Below are positions 35,957-45,092 of a DNA stretch of 64,000 nucleotides, piece by piece (positions within the stretch are counted from its first letter, which is position 1; every line of letters starts with the position of its first letter). The stretch spans positions 23,573 to 87,572 of the forward strand of contig JAISJO010000082.1 of the NCBI GenBank assembly GCA_031261485.1, in the 5' to 3' direction. Under the pieces are notes generated by a model that did not search any database, was not told the origin of the DNA, and saw only the letters and a program-made list of their open reading frames with translations. A program made the position numbers and the translations under genes. Source of the DNA: Propionibacteriaceae bacterium (GTDB lineage: Bacteria; Actinomycetota; Actinomycetes; Propionibacteriales; Propionibacteriaceae).

Positions 35957-36491
35957 CGTCGATCTCCTTTCGCAACCGTCTCAGCGCCCTGTAATACGTC
36001 GTTTTCGCCGTGTTCTCACTCATGGACATTCCTTTCGCAATCTCGGCGAACGTCTGCTCGCCGAAGACATGCAGCCTCACGATTTTCTGTGCCGCCCCAG
36101 GGAGCACTCCCAGGAGGCGTTGTACGGCTTCGCCGGAACTGACACCCTGGACCCAGTCGTCAGTCGGATCGGCGAGGACCGGGTCATGGCCTTCCAGGTC
36201 TGCCACGTCGAGCACCCGTGCAGCCCGCGACCGATACCAATCGATGACTTTGTTGGTGGCGATCGCGTACAGCCAGGTTCTGAATCCAGCCCTGCGTCTG
36301 TCGTACGACCCGATGGTGCGCAGCATGGAGATGAAAATCTCCTGTGTCAGGTCGAGCGCCACCCAGGTATCAGGAGTCTGCCGACGCACATAGCGGAGTA
36401 TCTCGTCGTACCAGGCACGCACGAGCGCGTCAGCGGAAACACGGTCACCACTTGTCTGTATCGACCGTATCCAGCGACTTTGCTCGTCCAC
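35949..36491 (-). CDS. ECF-type RNA polymerase sigma factor
   Basis: 180 residues from a GTG preceded by AAGGAG. Region 2 is LDLTQEIFISMLRTIGSYDRRR...FRTWLYAIATNKVIDWYR. Region 4 is LPGAAQKIVRLHVFGEQTFAEIAKGMSMSENTAKTTYYRALRRLR. It should direct transcription of its own operon, which begins with this gene and runs through the membrane protein, the ABC genes and possibly nnrD. The 98 bp upstream towards glmS have no obvious terminator. Confidence 0.92.
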   Translation of the reverse strand: MDEQSRWIRSIQTSGDRVSADALVRAWYDEILRYVRRQTPDTWVALDLTQEIFISMLRTIGSYDRRRAGFRTWLYAIATNKVIDWYRSRAARVLDVADLEGHDPVLADPTDDWVQGVSSGEAVQRLLGVLPGAAQKIVRLHVFGEQTFAEIAKGMSMSENTAKTTYYRALRRLRKEIDDE

Positions 36492-36589
36492 CGCACTCCT
36501 TGCATCCTCGCCAGTGTATTCGGATGCGATGAGCGCATAGTTTCACTGCGACCCAGATTCGGAGGCCGCCAGACCAAGACAGCTCTGCG

Positions 36590-38434
36590 TCATTCCACCG
36601 TGACGGACTTGGCTAGATTTCTGGGCTGGTCCACGTCGTACCCCTTGAGTGTGGCGACCTCGCAGGCATACACCTGAAGCGGCAGTATCGCCAGCAGGGG
36701 TTGGAAGAGTGTGGGCACCACGGGGAGAGGGAGGAAGACATCGGCGAAAGCCATTGCTTCTTCGTCGCCTCTCTCCGCCAGCACAATGGTCCTAGCGCCA
36801 CGTGCCCGTACTTCCTGGATATTGGAGACGACCTTGTCATGGATTTGGTCACGGCCTTGGGGTGGGACGACGACGAAAATGGGCAGACCCTTGTCCACCA
36901 AAGCGATGGGGCCATGCTTGAGTTCCCCAGCAGCGAAACCCTCCGCGTGGAGATAGGAGATCTCTTTGAGTTTGAGGGCCCCCTCCAGGGCCACGGGATA
37001 GCCCACGTGACGTCCCAGGAAGAGAATAGATGGCTCTGACAAGGAGTTTCCCGCCAAGGTCAGAACCGTCTCAAGGTCGTCGAGAACTTGGTCCATCTTC
37101 TCGGGAATGGCTTCCAGTTCCTCGACTAAGCTACGAATCTCATCGCCGAACTTGTTGCCGCGCACCTGGGCGAGATACAGCCCGAGCAGGTAACAAGCAA
37201 TTAGTTGAGTGGTGAAGCCCTTGGTCGAGGCAACGCCAATTTCAGGACCCGCATGAGTGTAGATGACGGCGTCGGACTCGCGCGGAATGGTCGCTCCATT
37301 GGTGTTACAAATGGAAATGACTTTGGCGTGTTGTTCGCGGGCGTGGCGTATTGCTTGCAGAGTGTCAGCGGTTTCTCCCGACTGGGAGATGGTCACGACG
37401 AGAGTCGAACGGTGGATGACGGGGTCGCGGTAGCGGAACTCGGAGGCGATGTCCACTTCGACAGGGATACGAGTCCAGTGCTCGATGGCGTACTTGGCGA
37501 TCAGGCCCGCGTGATAGGCCGTCCCACATGCGACAACGATAATCTTGTCAATCGTGCGCAGTTCCGACACCTCGATGTTCATCTCGTCCAGAACCAACTC
37601 GCCATCGGTGTTGATACGTCCCAAGAGAGTGTCTGCGACGGCTTTGGGCTGCTCGAATATCTCCTTGCGCATGAACCAGTCGTATCCGCCCTTTTCGGCG
37701 GCGCTCAGGTCCCAGTCGATATGGTAGGGCCGCGTGGTGGCGGGGCTACCGTCAAAGCCGGTGACCTCGATGGAGTCCGGCTTGATTTCGACAATCTGGT
37801 CCTGACCCAATTCGATGGCTTCTTGGGTGTACTCGATGAAACTCGCCACATCGGAAGCCAGGAAGTTCTCGCCCTGCCCCACGCCCACGACCAGAGGGGA
37901 GTTGCGACGAGCGGCAACTACCGTGTCAGGGGTCTGCGAATCGATTGCGACTAGGGTGAATGCCCCTTCGAGTCGGGCGACGACAGAACGCATTGCTTCG
38001 ACCAGTCCCAGACCGGACTCAATGGCGCGACCCAACAAGTGTGCCGCGACCTCGGTATCGGTTTGGGAAGTGAACACCACGCCTTGGGCGCTCAACTCAG
38101 CCTTGAGAGTGGCGAAGTTTTCAATGATGCCGTTGTGGACGAGCGCGACACGCCCGGCGGCACCCAGATGCGGATGGGCGTTATCGTCCGTGGGCCCGCC
38201 GTGGGTCGCCCATCGGGTGTGCCCGATACCTTGGTGGGAAGCAGGAATCGGGTTGGACTCCAGTTCGGCAACGAGGTTGGCCAGTTTGCCCGACTTCTTG
38301 CGGATGTCGATATGACCGTCAGCGACCAAGGCGATGCCCGCCGAGTCGTACCCTCGATATTCCATTCGCTTGAGCCCAGCAAGAATGACGCTGCGAGCGT
38401 CACGGGGGCCGACATATCCAACGATTCCGCACAT
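36590..38434 (-). CDS. glmS: Glucosamine-fructose-6-phosphate aminotransferase
   Basis: 614 residues from the ATG at 38434 so that the catalytic Cys is residue 2 (MCGIVGYVG). It makes glucosamine-6-phosphate for peptidoglycan. The N-terminal glutaminase domain (RMEYRGYDSAGIA, HTRWATHG, TDTE) is followed by two SIS domains (CGTAYHAG, SQSGETADT, ASTKGFTTQ) and ends KSVTVE. An upstream extension of 23 codons is rejected. No glmS ribozyme was seen. It is divergent from coaA, with 135 bp between them for both promoters. Confidence 0.96.
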   Translation of the reverse strand: MCGIVGYVGPRDARSVILAGLKRMEYRGYDSAGIALVADGHIDIRKKSGKLANLVAELESNPIPASHQGIGHTRWATHGGPTDDNAHPHLGAAGRVALVHNGIIENFATLKAELSAQGVVFTSQTDTEVAAHLLGRAIESGLGLVEAMRSVVARLEGAFTLVAIDSQTPDTVVAARRNSPLVVGVGQGENFLASDVASFIEYTQEAIELGQDQIVEIKPDSIEVTGFDGSPATTRPYHIDWDLSAAEKGGYDWFMRKEIFEQPKAVADTLLGRINTDGELVLDEMNIEVSELRTIDKIIVVACGTAYHAGLIAKYAIEHWTRIPVEVDIASEFRYRDPVIHRSTLVVTISQSGETADTLQAIRHAREQHAKVISICNTNGATIPRESDAVIYTHAGPEIGVASTKGFTTQLIACYLLGLYLAQVRGNKFGDEIRSLVEELEAIPEKMDQVLDDLETVLTLAGNSLSEPSILFLGRHVGYPVALEGALKLKEISYLHAEGFAAGELKHGPIALVDKGLPIFVVVPPQGRDQIHDKVVSNIQEVRARGARTIVLAERGDEEAMAFADVFLPLPVVPTLFQPLLAILPLQVYACEVATLKGYDVDQPRNLAKSVTVE

Positions 38435-38569
38435 GAAGGCAACCTTACCCGGTGACGACACTCCCGTGGGACCAAACCCCTGGTGACGGCGTGTTTCGAT
38501 CATTCACGCACTCAGCGGCTTGCCAACGGTGGGAACATGGACCTCCCAGGGTATGGAAGAATTGACGCC

Positions 38570-39496
38570 ATGCCCAAGGAAGAGCCGTTCCTCACCCTCA
38601 CTCGCGATCACTGGGCTCGCCTGGCCCATGAACGCAATCTGTCGCTGAGTGCTGAAAAACTCGCGGCCTTGCGGGCACAAGGCGACCCCTCTGATGTGCA
38701 ATCCGTCTCGCAGGTCTTTCTTCCCCTGACCGAGTTGATCGACGTGTACGTGGCGAACGCCGCGACCTTGTCTGTGCAGTCCAACGCCTACTTGGAACTG
38801 GACGAGAAACCCACCCCCTTCATCATCGGCATCGCTGGTTCAGTCGCCGTGGGCAAATCCACGGTCGCGCGACTGCTGCGGGAGCTGCTGGGGCCAGGGC
38901 GCAAGGTGGACCTCATCACGACCGACGGGTTCTTGTACCCCAATGAAGTCCTGGAAAAGAAGGGCCTCATGGACAAGAAGGGGTTCCCTCAGTCGTACGA
39001 CCAGGCGGGACTCCTGCGCTTCGTCATGGATGTGAAGTCGGGACTGGAAGCCTCGTCACCGATGTACTCCCATATCACCTACGACATCGTCCCTGGCGAG
39101 TACATTGTCGTCGCCCACCCGGACATCCTCATCATCGAAGGGCTCAACGTCCTCCAGCCCGCCCGTGCCTCGTCGTCGGGAAAGATGGGACCGACCGTGT
39201 CCGATTTCTTCGACTTCACCGTGTACGTGGACGCGCCCGACGACGCGGTGAAGAGATGGTTCCTTGAGCGCTTCACGGTTCTGCGCGACACTGCTTTTGT
39301 CCATCCCGACTCCTTCTTCCGCCAATTCGCGCACATTCCAGACGATGAGGCGATAGCGATGGCGGCCGAAGTGTGGGACACGACTAACGGTCCCAATCTG
39401 CGCAAGAACATCAAACCCACAAGGGACCGTGCCACGGTCGTCATCGGCAAGGGATACGACCACGATGTCGAGTGGATTCGGATCCGCAAGACCTGA
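38570..39496 (+). CDS. coaA: Pantothenate kinase, type I
   Basis: 308 residues from ATG 38570 (GGAAG upstream); longer in-frame starts would give a non-homologous extension. It phosphorylates pantothenate, the first step of CoA synthesis. P-loop GIAGSVAVGKSTVARLL, then the typical DLITTDGFLYPN, KGFPQSYD, YSHITYDIVPGE, and the C-terminal NLRKNI...RATVVIGKG...VEWIRIRK. Confidence 0.95.
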   Translation: MPKEEPFLTLTRDHWARLAHERNLSLSAEKLAALRAQGDPSDVQSVSQVFLPLTELIDVYVANAATLSVQSNAYLELDEKPTPFIIGIAGSVAVGKSTVARLLRELLGPGRKVDLITTDGFLYPNEVLEKKGLMDKKGFPQSYDQAGLLRFVMDVKSGLEASSPMYSHITYDIVPGEYIVVAHPDILIIEGLNVLQPARASSSGKMGPTVSDFFDFTVYVDAPDDAVKRWFLERFTVLRDTAFVHPDSFFRQFAHIPDDEAIAMAAEVWDTTNGPNLRKNIKPTRDRATVVIGKGYDHDVEWIRIRKT

Positions 39497-39563
39497 GAAA
39501 CCACTGACCTATCATGCACTTCCCTAAAGAATCACCCAGGGTGAAGCGATGGAGGTTCTCTTG

Positions 39564-39569
39564 GTAAAC
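39564..39569 (+). promoter_or_regulatory. Candidate -10 box for the tRNA gene
   Basis: TAAACT lies 12 bases before the mature tRNA 5' end, in an otherwise gene-free 85 bp after coaA. No clear -35 was seen. Confidence 0.35.
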
Positions 39570-39581
39570 TCGTGGGGTCAT

Positions 39582-39655
39582 GGGGCGGTAGCTCAGCTGG
39601 TCAGAGCAGGGGACTCATAATCCCTTGGTCCCGGGTTCGAGCCCCGGCCGCCCTA
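39582..39655 (+). tRNA. tRNA with CAU anticodon (Ile2 or elongator Met)
   Basis: 74-base cloverleaf: acceptor GGGGCGG with CCGCCCT (one G1-U72 wobble), D-arm GCTC...GAGC, anticodon stem GGGGA/TCCCT-type with loop CTCATAA (CAT at 39616-39618), T-arm CCGGG-TTCGAGC-CCCGG, discriminator A at 39655. No CCA is encoded. The anticodon arm and variable loop (GACTCATAATC..CTTGGTC) look like a lysidine-modified tRNA-Ile2, but elongator tRNA-Met cannot be excluded. It is not initiator tRNA: the anticodon stem lacks the three GC pairs in that form. Confidence 0.9.
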
Positions 39656-39804
39656 CTGAAATCCCTAGTCAGGGGCTTGATGGAGTTGACCAAGTCCCAC
39701 CAAATCCCGCCGTATGGCCCACCTATTGGCTACCTCATTGGCTACCTCGGCGTGGGATCGGTGTTATCGAGCAGTAATCCCGCCACCTCCCAGACCCAGC
39801 TCGC

Positions 39805-40830
39805 TCACATCTTGGATGGTGGCGTGGGGGAGCCCACACCGGACTCAGTTCCGGTGGGAGAAGGAGAGCCCGAGCCGGATGGAGATTCTGAGCCGGGTGA
39901 AGGCGACGCCGACTCGGACGAGGGCGATTCAGATTCAGGAGATGGTGACGCACTCTCGGGAGAGGCAGACTCCGACTCGGGAGAAGACGAGGAACTGCTG
40001 GACTGCGTGGAGTCAGTGGGGGAACCGGACCCTCCGCCAGAATCCGACGCCGACGTGGGCAAGGGTGGCGGCGGCGGTGTGGGTGGAGCCTGGGAGAAAA
40101 TGAGAATGGCGATGAGCAAGGCCAGCAGAGCCAGCAGAAGCATGAGCAGCCACGACGCGAGGATGGACAGCCGTCCTCCGCGCTCCCTGCGCCCTGGCCA
40201 GGGCAAGGGCCACACATGGGTCAGTCCCGGCGCGAAACGGTCAGACCAGTGCAGACGGTAGTCAGGCCCGGAAGGCGAACCCTGTTGGGGAAGCATCGCC
40301 AAGTCCACCTGATCCAAGACGCGCTTGGCTTCATTCACCCCAGCCTGTGTCTGATCGAAAGCCAGTGCGACCCACGGGGCTTGAGGGGCACCATCCACAG
40401 AATGTGGGTCGTCATCCTCGGACCGGAACTTGTTGCCCAGACGGCCCGAGTCCTGGTCCAAACCGCCACGGGCAATCACCGTGTCGATGTCCATCCGGTC
40501 GACTTCGCCAGCCAGTCGGTCGCGCGCAGCGGCGTCTTCGGCAGCGCCTTGGGACAGGAGGATGATCATCACCGGCGCAGTCGCGTTCTCCTCGACGCCA
40601 AGGTAGGCGACGCCTGACTCAGTGGCGAGGAGCCTCGCTGAAGGCCAGAAGTCACCGATCTTGGGAGGATCGACGGGATGGAGTGGATAGGTGGTGATGC
40701 CCGCAGGCACAGCCTCTATCGGCACAGGAGTCGGAGCCGACTTCTCTGGAGGCGGGGCAACCACGAGCCCTTCGGCGGAGGAGTCCCCTGTAGCGCTCAT
40801 GTCGGCCTCATTCGCCTTGTTAGTGTCCAT
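39805..40830 (-). CDS. Single-pass membrane protein with Ser/Pro/Glu-rich external tail
   Basis: 341 residues from the ATG at 40830. The first 45 residues are acidic and Pro-rich, followed by a globular cytoplasmic domain (about 50-225, with WPSARLLATESGVAYLG and VMIILLSQGAAEDAAARDRL). A membrane helix follows (about 235-258), then a C-terminal tail of about 75 residues made of SPESES-like repeats. The N-in, C-out topology puts the tail in the wall. No sorting signal is visible. It is divergent from the moxR operon with 143 bp between, so it could be co-regulated. Function unknown. Confidence 0.75.
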   Translation of the reverse strand: MDTNKANEADMSATGDSSAEGLVVAPPPEKSAPTPVPIEAVPAGITTYPLHPVDPPKIGDFWPSARLLATESGVAYLGVEENATAPVMIILLSQGAAEDAAARDRLAGEVDRMDIDTVIARGGLDQDSGRLGNKFRSEDDDPHSVDGAPQAPWVALAFDQTQAGVNEAKRVLDQVDLAMLPQQGSPSGPDYRLHWSDRFAPGLTHVWPLPWPGRRERGGRLSILASWLLMLLLALLALLIAILIFSQAPPTPPPPPLPTSASDSGGGSGSPTDSTQSSSSSSSPESESASPESASPSPESESPSSESASPSPGSESPSGSGSPSPTGTESGVGSPTPPSKM

Positions 40831-40973
40831 ACCCCCTCTATTTTGCCCTATTCGGGCCAGAAATGTGCGCTCGGCGTGGCTGCCGAACCGTCGTGAGGCT
40901 CGCCAAAGAACCGTGCGCGTGGGACAAGAGGGCACCAGAGTCGGTATCCTTGTCAGAGAACCAAGGAGGAAAT

Positions 40974-42128
40974 GTGACCTCGACACCTGACCAGAATCAG
41001 TCTGTCCAATCGGCAGCGACGCTCTTGTCTGATGCGATTGCCCAAGTACAGAGGGTCATCGTTGGCCAAGAGCACATGGTCGAACAGTTGATGGTTGCCC
41101 TGCTAGCCAAGGGCCACTGCCTGCTTGAAGGTGTCCCAGGCACTGCCAAGACTCTGGCTGTGCGCTCGTTCGCCACCGTTGTGGGCGGAGAGTTCTCTCG
41201 TATCCAGTTCACGCCCGACTTGGTTCCTTCTGACATCGTGGGCACGAGGATTTACTCCGCGTCCAAGGAAACCTTCGACATCCAATTGGGCCCCGTCTTC
41301 GTTAACTTTCTCCTCGCCGATGAAATCAACCGTGCTCCCGCCAAAGTGCAATCGGCCATGTTGGAGATCATGGCCGAGCAGCAGGTGTCCATCGGCGGCA
41401 AGACCTACCCTGCGAAGAAACCCTTCATCGTCATCGCCACGCAGAACCCCATCGAGTCCGAAGGTGTGTACCCACTGCCCGAGGCTCAGCGCGACCGTTT
41501 TCTTCTCAAGGTCGATGTGGACTACCCGCGAGGCAACGAGGAGTTCGAGATTCTGCGTCGCATGTCCATCAAGGCGCCCGTGCCCGAACCCGTGCTCAAC
41601 CCTGAACTGGTCCTCCAACTCCAGGACAGAGCCTCGAACATCTTCGTCCACAATCTTGTCGCAGAATATGTCGTGCGTCTCGTTCTCGCCACACGCAAAC
41701 CCGCCGACTTCGGGATGCCCGACTTGGCTGATGTGATCTCGATTGGCTGCTCGTCGCGTGCGACACTCGGTCTTGTCGCCGCCGCAAGGGGACTGGCCCT
41801 CATCCATGGACGCGACTATGTCTTGCCCACAGATGTGCAGGCGGTCGCCAAAGACGTCATGTCTCACCGTCTCGTCCTGACTTTCGACGCTGTAGCGGAC
41901 AACGTGTCCACTGGGCAGGTCATTGAGAGAATCGTGGCCATGGTGCCTCCGCCCACTCCGGTATGGAATAGCCAACAGCGCAACGCGCAACCACAGCTCC
42001 AGCGCCCGGTCCCACAACCCAAGCAACCGCCCATCCCGGCGCCCGCACCACCGGCTGCCTACCCTGCGCCCACCGCGTACCCCGCTCCCACAGGCACTCC
42101 CGGATTTGGTCGCGCGCCGCAGTCATGA
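40974..42128 (+). CDS. MoxR-family AAA+ ATPase
   Basis: 384 residues from GTG 40974, chosen for the AAGGAGGA 4 bases upstream. Walker A EGVPGTAKT, Walker B FLLADEINRAPAKVQSALLE-type segment, sensor IATQNPIESEGVYPLPEAQRDRF. A Pro/Ala-rich tail of about 45 residues ends the protein. MoxR ATPases act as chaperones that assemble or activate partner complexes with vWA proteins. It is the first gene of a tightly coupled operon with DUF58, two vWA proteins and YggS. Confidence 0.9.
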   Translation: MTSTPDQNQSVQSAATLLSDAIAQVQRVIVGQEHMVEQLMVALLAKGHCLLEGVPGTAKTLAVRSFATVVGGEFSRIQFTPDLVPSDIVGTRIYSASKETFDIQLGPVFVNFLLADEINRAPAKVQSAMLEIMAEQQVSIGGKTYPAKKPFIVIATQNPIESEGVYPLPEAQRDRFLLKVDVDYPRGNEEFEILRRMSIKAPVPEPVLNPELVLQLQDRASNIFVHNLVAEYVVRLVLATRKPADFGMPDLADVISIGCSSRATLGLVAAARGLALIHGRDYVLPTDVQAVAKDVMSHRLVLTFDAVADNVSTGQVIERIVAMVPPPTPVWNSQQRNAQPQLQRPVPQPKQPPIPAPAPPAAYPAPTAYPAPTGTPGFGRAPQS

Positions 42129-43165
42129 GCGTCACTTTCTCTCCGCCTGAAGCGACTGCCGCTGTCGCTTCGGTGGTCTCGGAACCGACAGGGGCGACCC
42201 TGCCTCTGTCCAAACTCGCGCCTGAAGCAGCCCTCAAACGCTTGGAGTTGACCATTGTTCGTCGTTTGGAAGGTTTCCTTCAAGGCGACCATCTGGGCCT
42301 GATTCCTGGCCCAGGCTCCGACACCAACGACTCTCGACCCTATGTGCCTGGCCAAGACGATATTCGTCGCATGGATTGGGCCGTCACCGCTCGTACGACG
42401 GTTCCCCATGTCAGGGACACCATTGCTGACCGCGAACTGGAAGTGTGGGCTCTGCTGGACGAGACCCCCTCCATGAACTGGGGCACCCAAGGCGTCACCA
42501 AGCGAGACCTCGGCATCGCTGCCATTGCCACCATCGGATTCCTCTCCCAGAAAGTGGGCGACCGCTTCGGCGGTCTCTTGATGAGTCCCACAGGCGTGCG
42601 CCGCATTCCTGCCCGTTCTGGCCGCTCCGCGCTGTACTCGCTTCTGCGCACGATGTTGACCTCGCCCATCGTCCGCGACAACACGCCAGGTCCGATGGAT
42701 TTGGCCGCTGGGATTGAGCAGATGGCGCGCGTCGAGCGCAAACGAGGCATGCGAATCGTGGTCTCCGACTTCCTGACCACCGGAGACGCAGAACTCGATC
42801 CGAGCGTGCCCACCGTGTGGGAGAGGCCCTTGCGCAAACTCAGCGTTCGCAACCAGGTCATCTGCGTGGAAGTCATCGACCGACGCGAACTTGAGTTTCC
42901 CGATGTGGGGGAGATCCTCATCCGAGACCCTGAGACGAACTTCGACCGTTACGTCAACACCTCCGACCCTGCGGCTCGCGCTCGCCTCAACGCTGCCACG
43001 CGCGCGCAGCGTGAACGCATCCGTGCGGCTATCCGCCGCGCAGGCACAGCCCATATCATCTTGCGCACGGATCGTGACTGGGTACAAGACATCGCCCGGT
43101 TCGTCCTCGCCTACCGACGTGTCGCTTCCCAGTTGCACACGCCACCGCAGGGGGTGAGCAGATAA
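42125..43165 (+). CDS. DUF58-domain protein
   Basis: 346 residues, ATGA overlap with moxR. It contains the DUF58 hallmarks: GDHLGLIPGPGSDTNDSRPYVPGQDDIRRMDWAVTART, then a vWA-like region with LLDETPSMNWG and VSDFLTTGD. DUF58 proteins pair with MoxR and vWA proteins, and are thought to help mature secreted or envelope components. No membrane helix here, unlike many relatives. Confidence 0.88.
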   Translation: MSVTFSPPEATAAVASVVSEPTGATLPLSKLAPEAALKRLELTIVRRLEGFLQGDHLGLIPGPGSDTNDSRPYVPGQDDIRRMDWAVTARTTVPHVRDTIADRELEVWALLDETPSMNWGTQGVTKRDLGIAAIATIGFLSQKVGDRFGGLLMSPTGVRRIPARSGRSALYSLLRTMLTSPIVRDNTPGPMDLAAGIEQMARVERKRGMRIVVSDFLTTGDAELDPSVPTVWERPLRKLSVRNQVICVEVIDRRELEFPDVGEILIRDPETNFDRYVNTSDPAARARLNAATRAQRERIRAAIRRAGTAHIILRTDRDWVQDIARFVLAYRRVASQLHTPPQGVSR

Positions 43166-44121
43166 TGTTGGGCATCACTTCCCTCATGACCCCCTCGCGG
43201 CTGTGGATACTGGTCATCATCCCTGTCCTGATCGCGGCGTACATCCTCATCATTCGTCGCAAGTCCAGACAAGGCATGAGGTACACGGACACGACCATCC
43301 TCGGCCAGGTCCTGCCCAAACAGTCCCAGTGGCTGCGTCACATCATCGTCTCCTTGGCCTTGCTCTCGTTGATCGCTCTGTCCTTTGCTTGGGCCCGGCC
43401 TGAGGGAACGGACAAGGTTCCACGCGAGTCCGCCACGGTGGTCCTCATCCTGGACGTGTCCATGTCCATGACTGCCACCGACGTGCCACCTTCCCGCTTG
43501 GAAAACGCCAAGAAGGCAGCAATCGACTTCATCGGCGACCTACCCGACGAGTTCAATGTCGCTTTGGTGTCCCTGTCGGGCACCTCCATGCTCTTGGCGC
43601 CTCCCACGACCGAGCACGACGGCGTCATTCGCATCATCCAAAACCTTCAGCCCCAAGAATCCTCCGCCATCGGAGACGCCATATCCACTGCCTTGGTCGG
43701 CGTGCAGCAAGGTCCCAAAGCCAATGACGGGGAAGTGTCGGCCATGATCGTCCTCCTGTCAGATGGAGCCAACACCAATGGTCAAGCGCCCCTCATGGCC
43801 GCGCAGGATGCCAAAGACATGGGAGTGCCCATTTACACCATCGCCTTTGGAACAGACAACGGATATGTTGACTATGAGGACGAGCGCCATCAGGTGCCTC
43901 CTGACATCAACCTCATGAAGCAGATCGCCGACGAGACCGGAGGCAAGGAATACTCCGCTGACAACGTCTCCCAACTCAACAGGGCGTATGACGACATTCA
44001 TTCCTCCCTCGGGTACGTCGAGACGAAGAAGGAAATCACCGCCAACTTCATCGCGCTGTGTTTGGTCTTCGCTTTCGCGGCCAGTGTGGGGGCTGTGCTC
44101 ATGGGAGTGAGGTTCAGATGA
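43165..44121 (+). CDS. Membrane vWA protein 1 (BatA-like)
   Basis: 318 residues. Two N-terminal helices (about 8-26 and 56-76), an external or cytoplasmic vWA domain with MIDAS DVSMSM (about 93-98), SDGAN, and a C-terminal helix (about 292-315). This is the BatA/YehP-like membrane layout. The start overlaps the DUF58 stop (TAATG), the stop overlaps the second vWA gene (ATGA). It is probably the membrane-bound partner of the MoxR ATPase. Confidence 0.88.
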   Translation: MLGITSLMTPSRLWILVIIPVLIAAYILIIRRKSRQGMRYTDTTILGQVLPKQSQWLRHIIVSLALLSLIALSFAWARPEGTDKVPRESATVVLILDVSMSMTATDVPPSRLENAKKAAIDFIGDLPDEFNVALVSLSGTSMLLAPPTTEHDGVIRIIQNLQPQESSAIGDAISTALVGVQQGPKANDGEVSAMIVLLSDGANTNGQAPLMAAQDAKDMGVPIYTIAFGTDNGYVDYEDERHQVPPDINLMKQIADETGGKEYSADNVSQLNRAYDDIHSSLGYVETKKEITANFIALCLVFAFAASVGAVLMGVRFR

Positions 44122-45092
44122 TGCTCACCTTGTTGGAAATCGGGTTCTTGCGTCCTTGGAGGCTGTGGGGGCTCGCTGGCGTGGCCGGACTGCTCCTCGT
44201 GTACCTCGTGTGGACCCTCGCCAAACACTCGAGAACGGACCGTCGGGCATCCGACCTCCAGATTCTCTTCCCCAAACGTCGCGCCTGGAAGCGCCATATC
44301 GCCGTCGTCGCTTCGATCCTCGCTCTTGGGTCGCTGGTCCTGGCTTGGGCGACTCCCAACGGGTACATCCAGGTGCCCCGCGACCGTGCCACGGTCTTCC
44401 TCGTCATGGATGTGTCCCTGTCGATGGAAGCCACCGATGTCAAGCCGACAAGGCTCAAGGCCGCCCAGGAGGCCGCGAACGCCTTCGTGGACGACTTGCC
44501 CACAGGGTTCAACATCTCCATCATCTCCTTCGCGGCGACCCCGGCCATGCTCGTCCCTCCCACCTCGGATCGCGGACAGGCACACGTGGCCATAGACGCC
44601 CTCAAACTCGCACCGTCTACGAATATCGGTGACGCCATCCTGACCGCCATCGCCGGCCTGTCGCTCATCCCCCCTGATCCTGACCACCCCAACGACCCAG
44701 CTCCAGCGGTCATCGTGCTCATATCGGACGGCGAATCCAACACGGGAAGCCCATCCGCGAAAGCGGCGGCCAAGGCCCAGGAACTGAGTGTGCCCGTCTT
44801 CACTATCGCCTACGGGACAGAGACTGGGTACATCATCGACGAGGAGACCGGCCAGCGAAACCCGGTGCCCGTCAACAAGGAAGAGTTACGCAACATTGCC
44901 AATATCTCTGGCGGCAAGGCGTACACCGCCGACTCGCTGGAGAAGCTCAACGAGGTGTACGACGGCATCTCCCGCTCCATCGGATACGAGCAGGAGAAGG
45001 CCGAAATCACCGAACAGTTCGTGGGGTACGCCATCGTGCTGTCAGTCATCGCTTTGTTGGGGGTCATGTCGCTGGCCGCAAGGTGGCCGTGA
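44118..45092 (+). CDS. Membrane vWA protein 2 (BatA/BatB-like paralogue)
   Basis: 324 residues from ATG 44118. Same layout as the preceding protein: N-terminal helices, MIDAS DVSLSM, ISDGESNTGSPS, and a C-terminal helix. The two share many positions, including RDRATVFLVMDVS versus RESATVVLILDVS and the LNxxYDxIxxSxGYxxxKxEIT ending, so they are tandem duplicates. They could form a heterodimer. The stop overlaps the next ATG (TGATG). Confidence 0.88.
   Translation: MMLTLLEIGFLRPWRLWGLAGVAGLLLVYLVWTLAKHSRTDRRASDLQILFPKRRAWKRHIAVVASILALGSLVLAWATPNGYIQVPRDRATVFLVMDVSLSMEATDVKPTRLKAAQEAANAFVDDLPTGFNISIISFAATPAMLVPPTSDRGQAHVAIDALKLAPSTNIGDAILTAIAGLSLIPPDPDHPNDPAPAVIVLISDGESNTGSPSAKAAAKAQELSVPVFTIAYGTETGYIIDEETGQRNPVPVNKEELRNIANISGGKAYTADSLEKLNEVYDGISRSIGYEQEKAEITEQFVGYAIVLSVIALLGVMSLAARWP

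Noticed and set aside
38435..38569. glmS ribozyme
   Set aside because: Such ribozymes are in Firmicutes; the 135-bp gap has no matching core and is shared with divergent coaA.
39656..39804. Integrase remnant or attachment site beside the tRNA
   Set aside because: The short - strand translation there has no integrase motif, and no second copy of the tRNA 3' end was found in the window.
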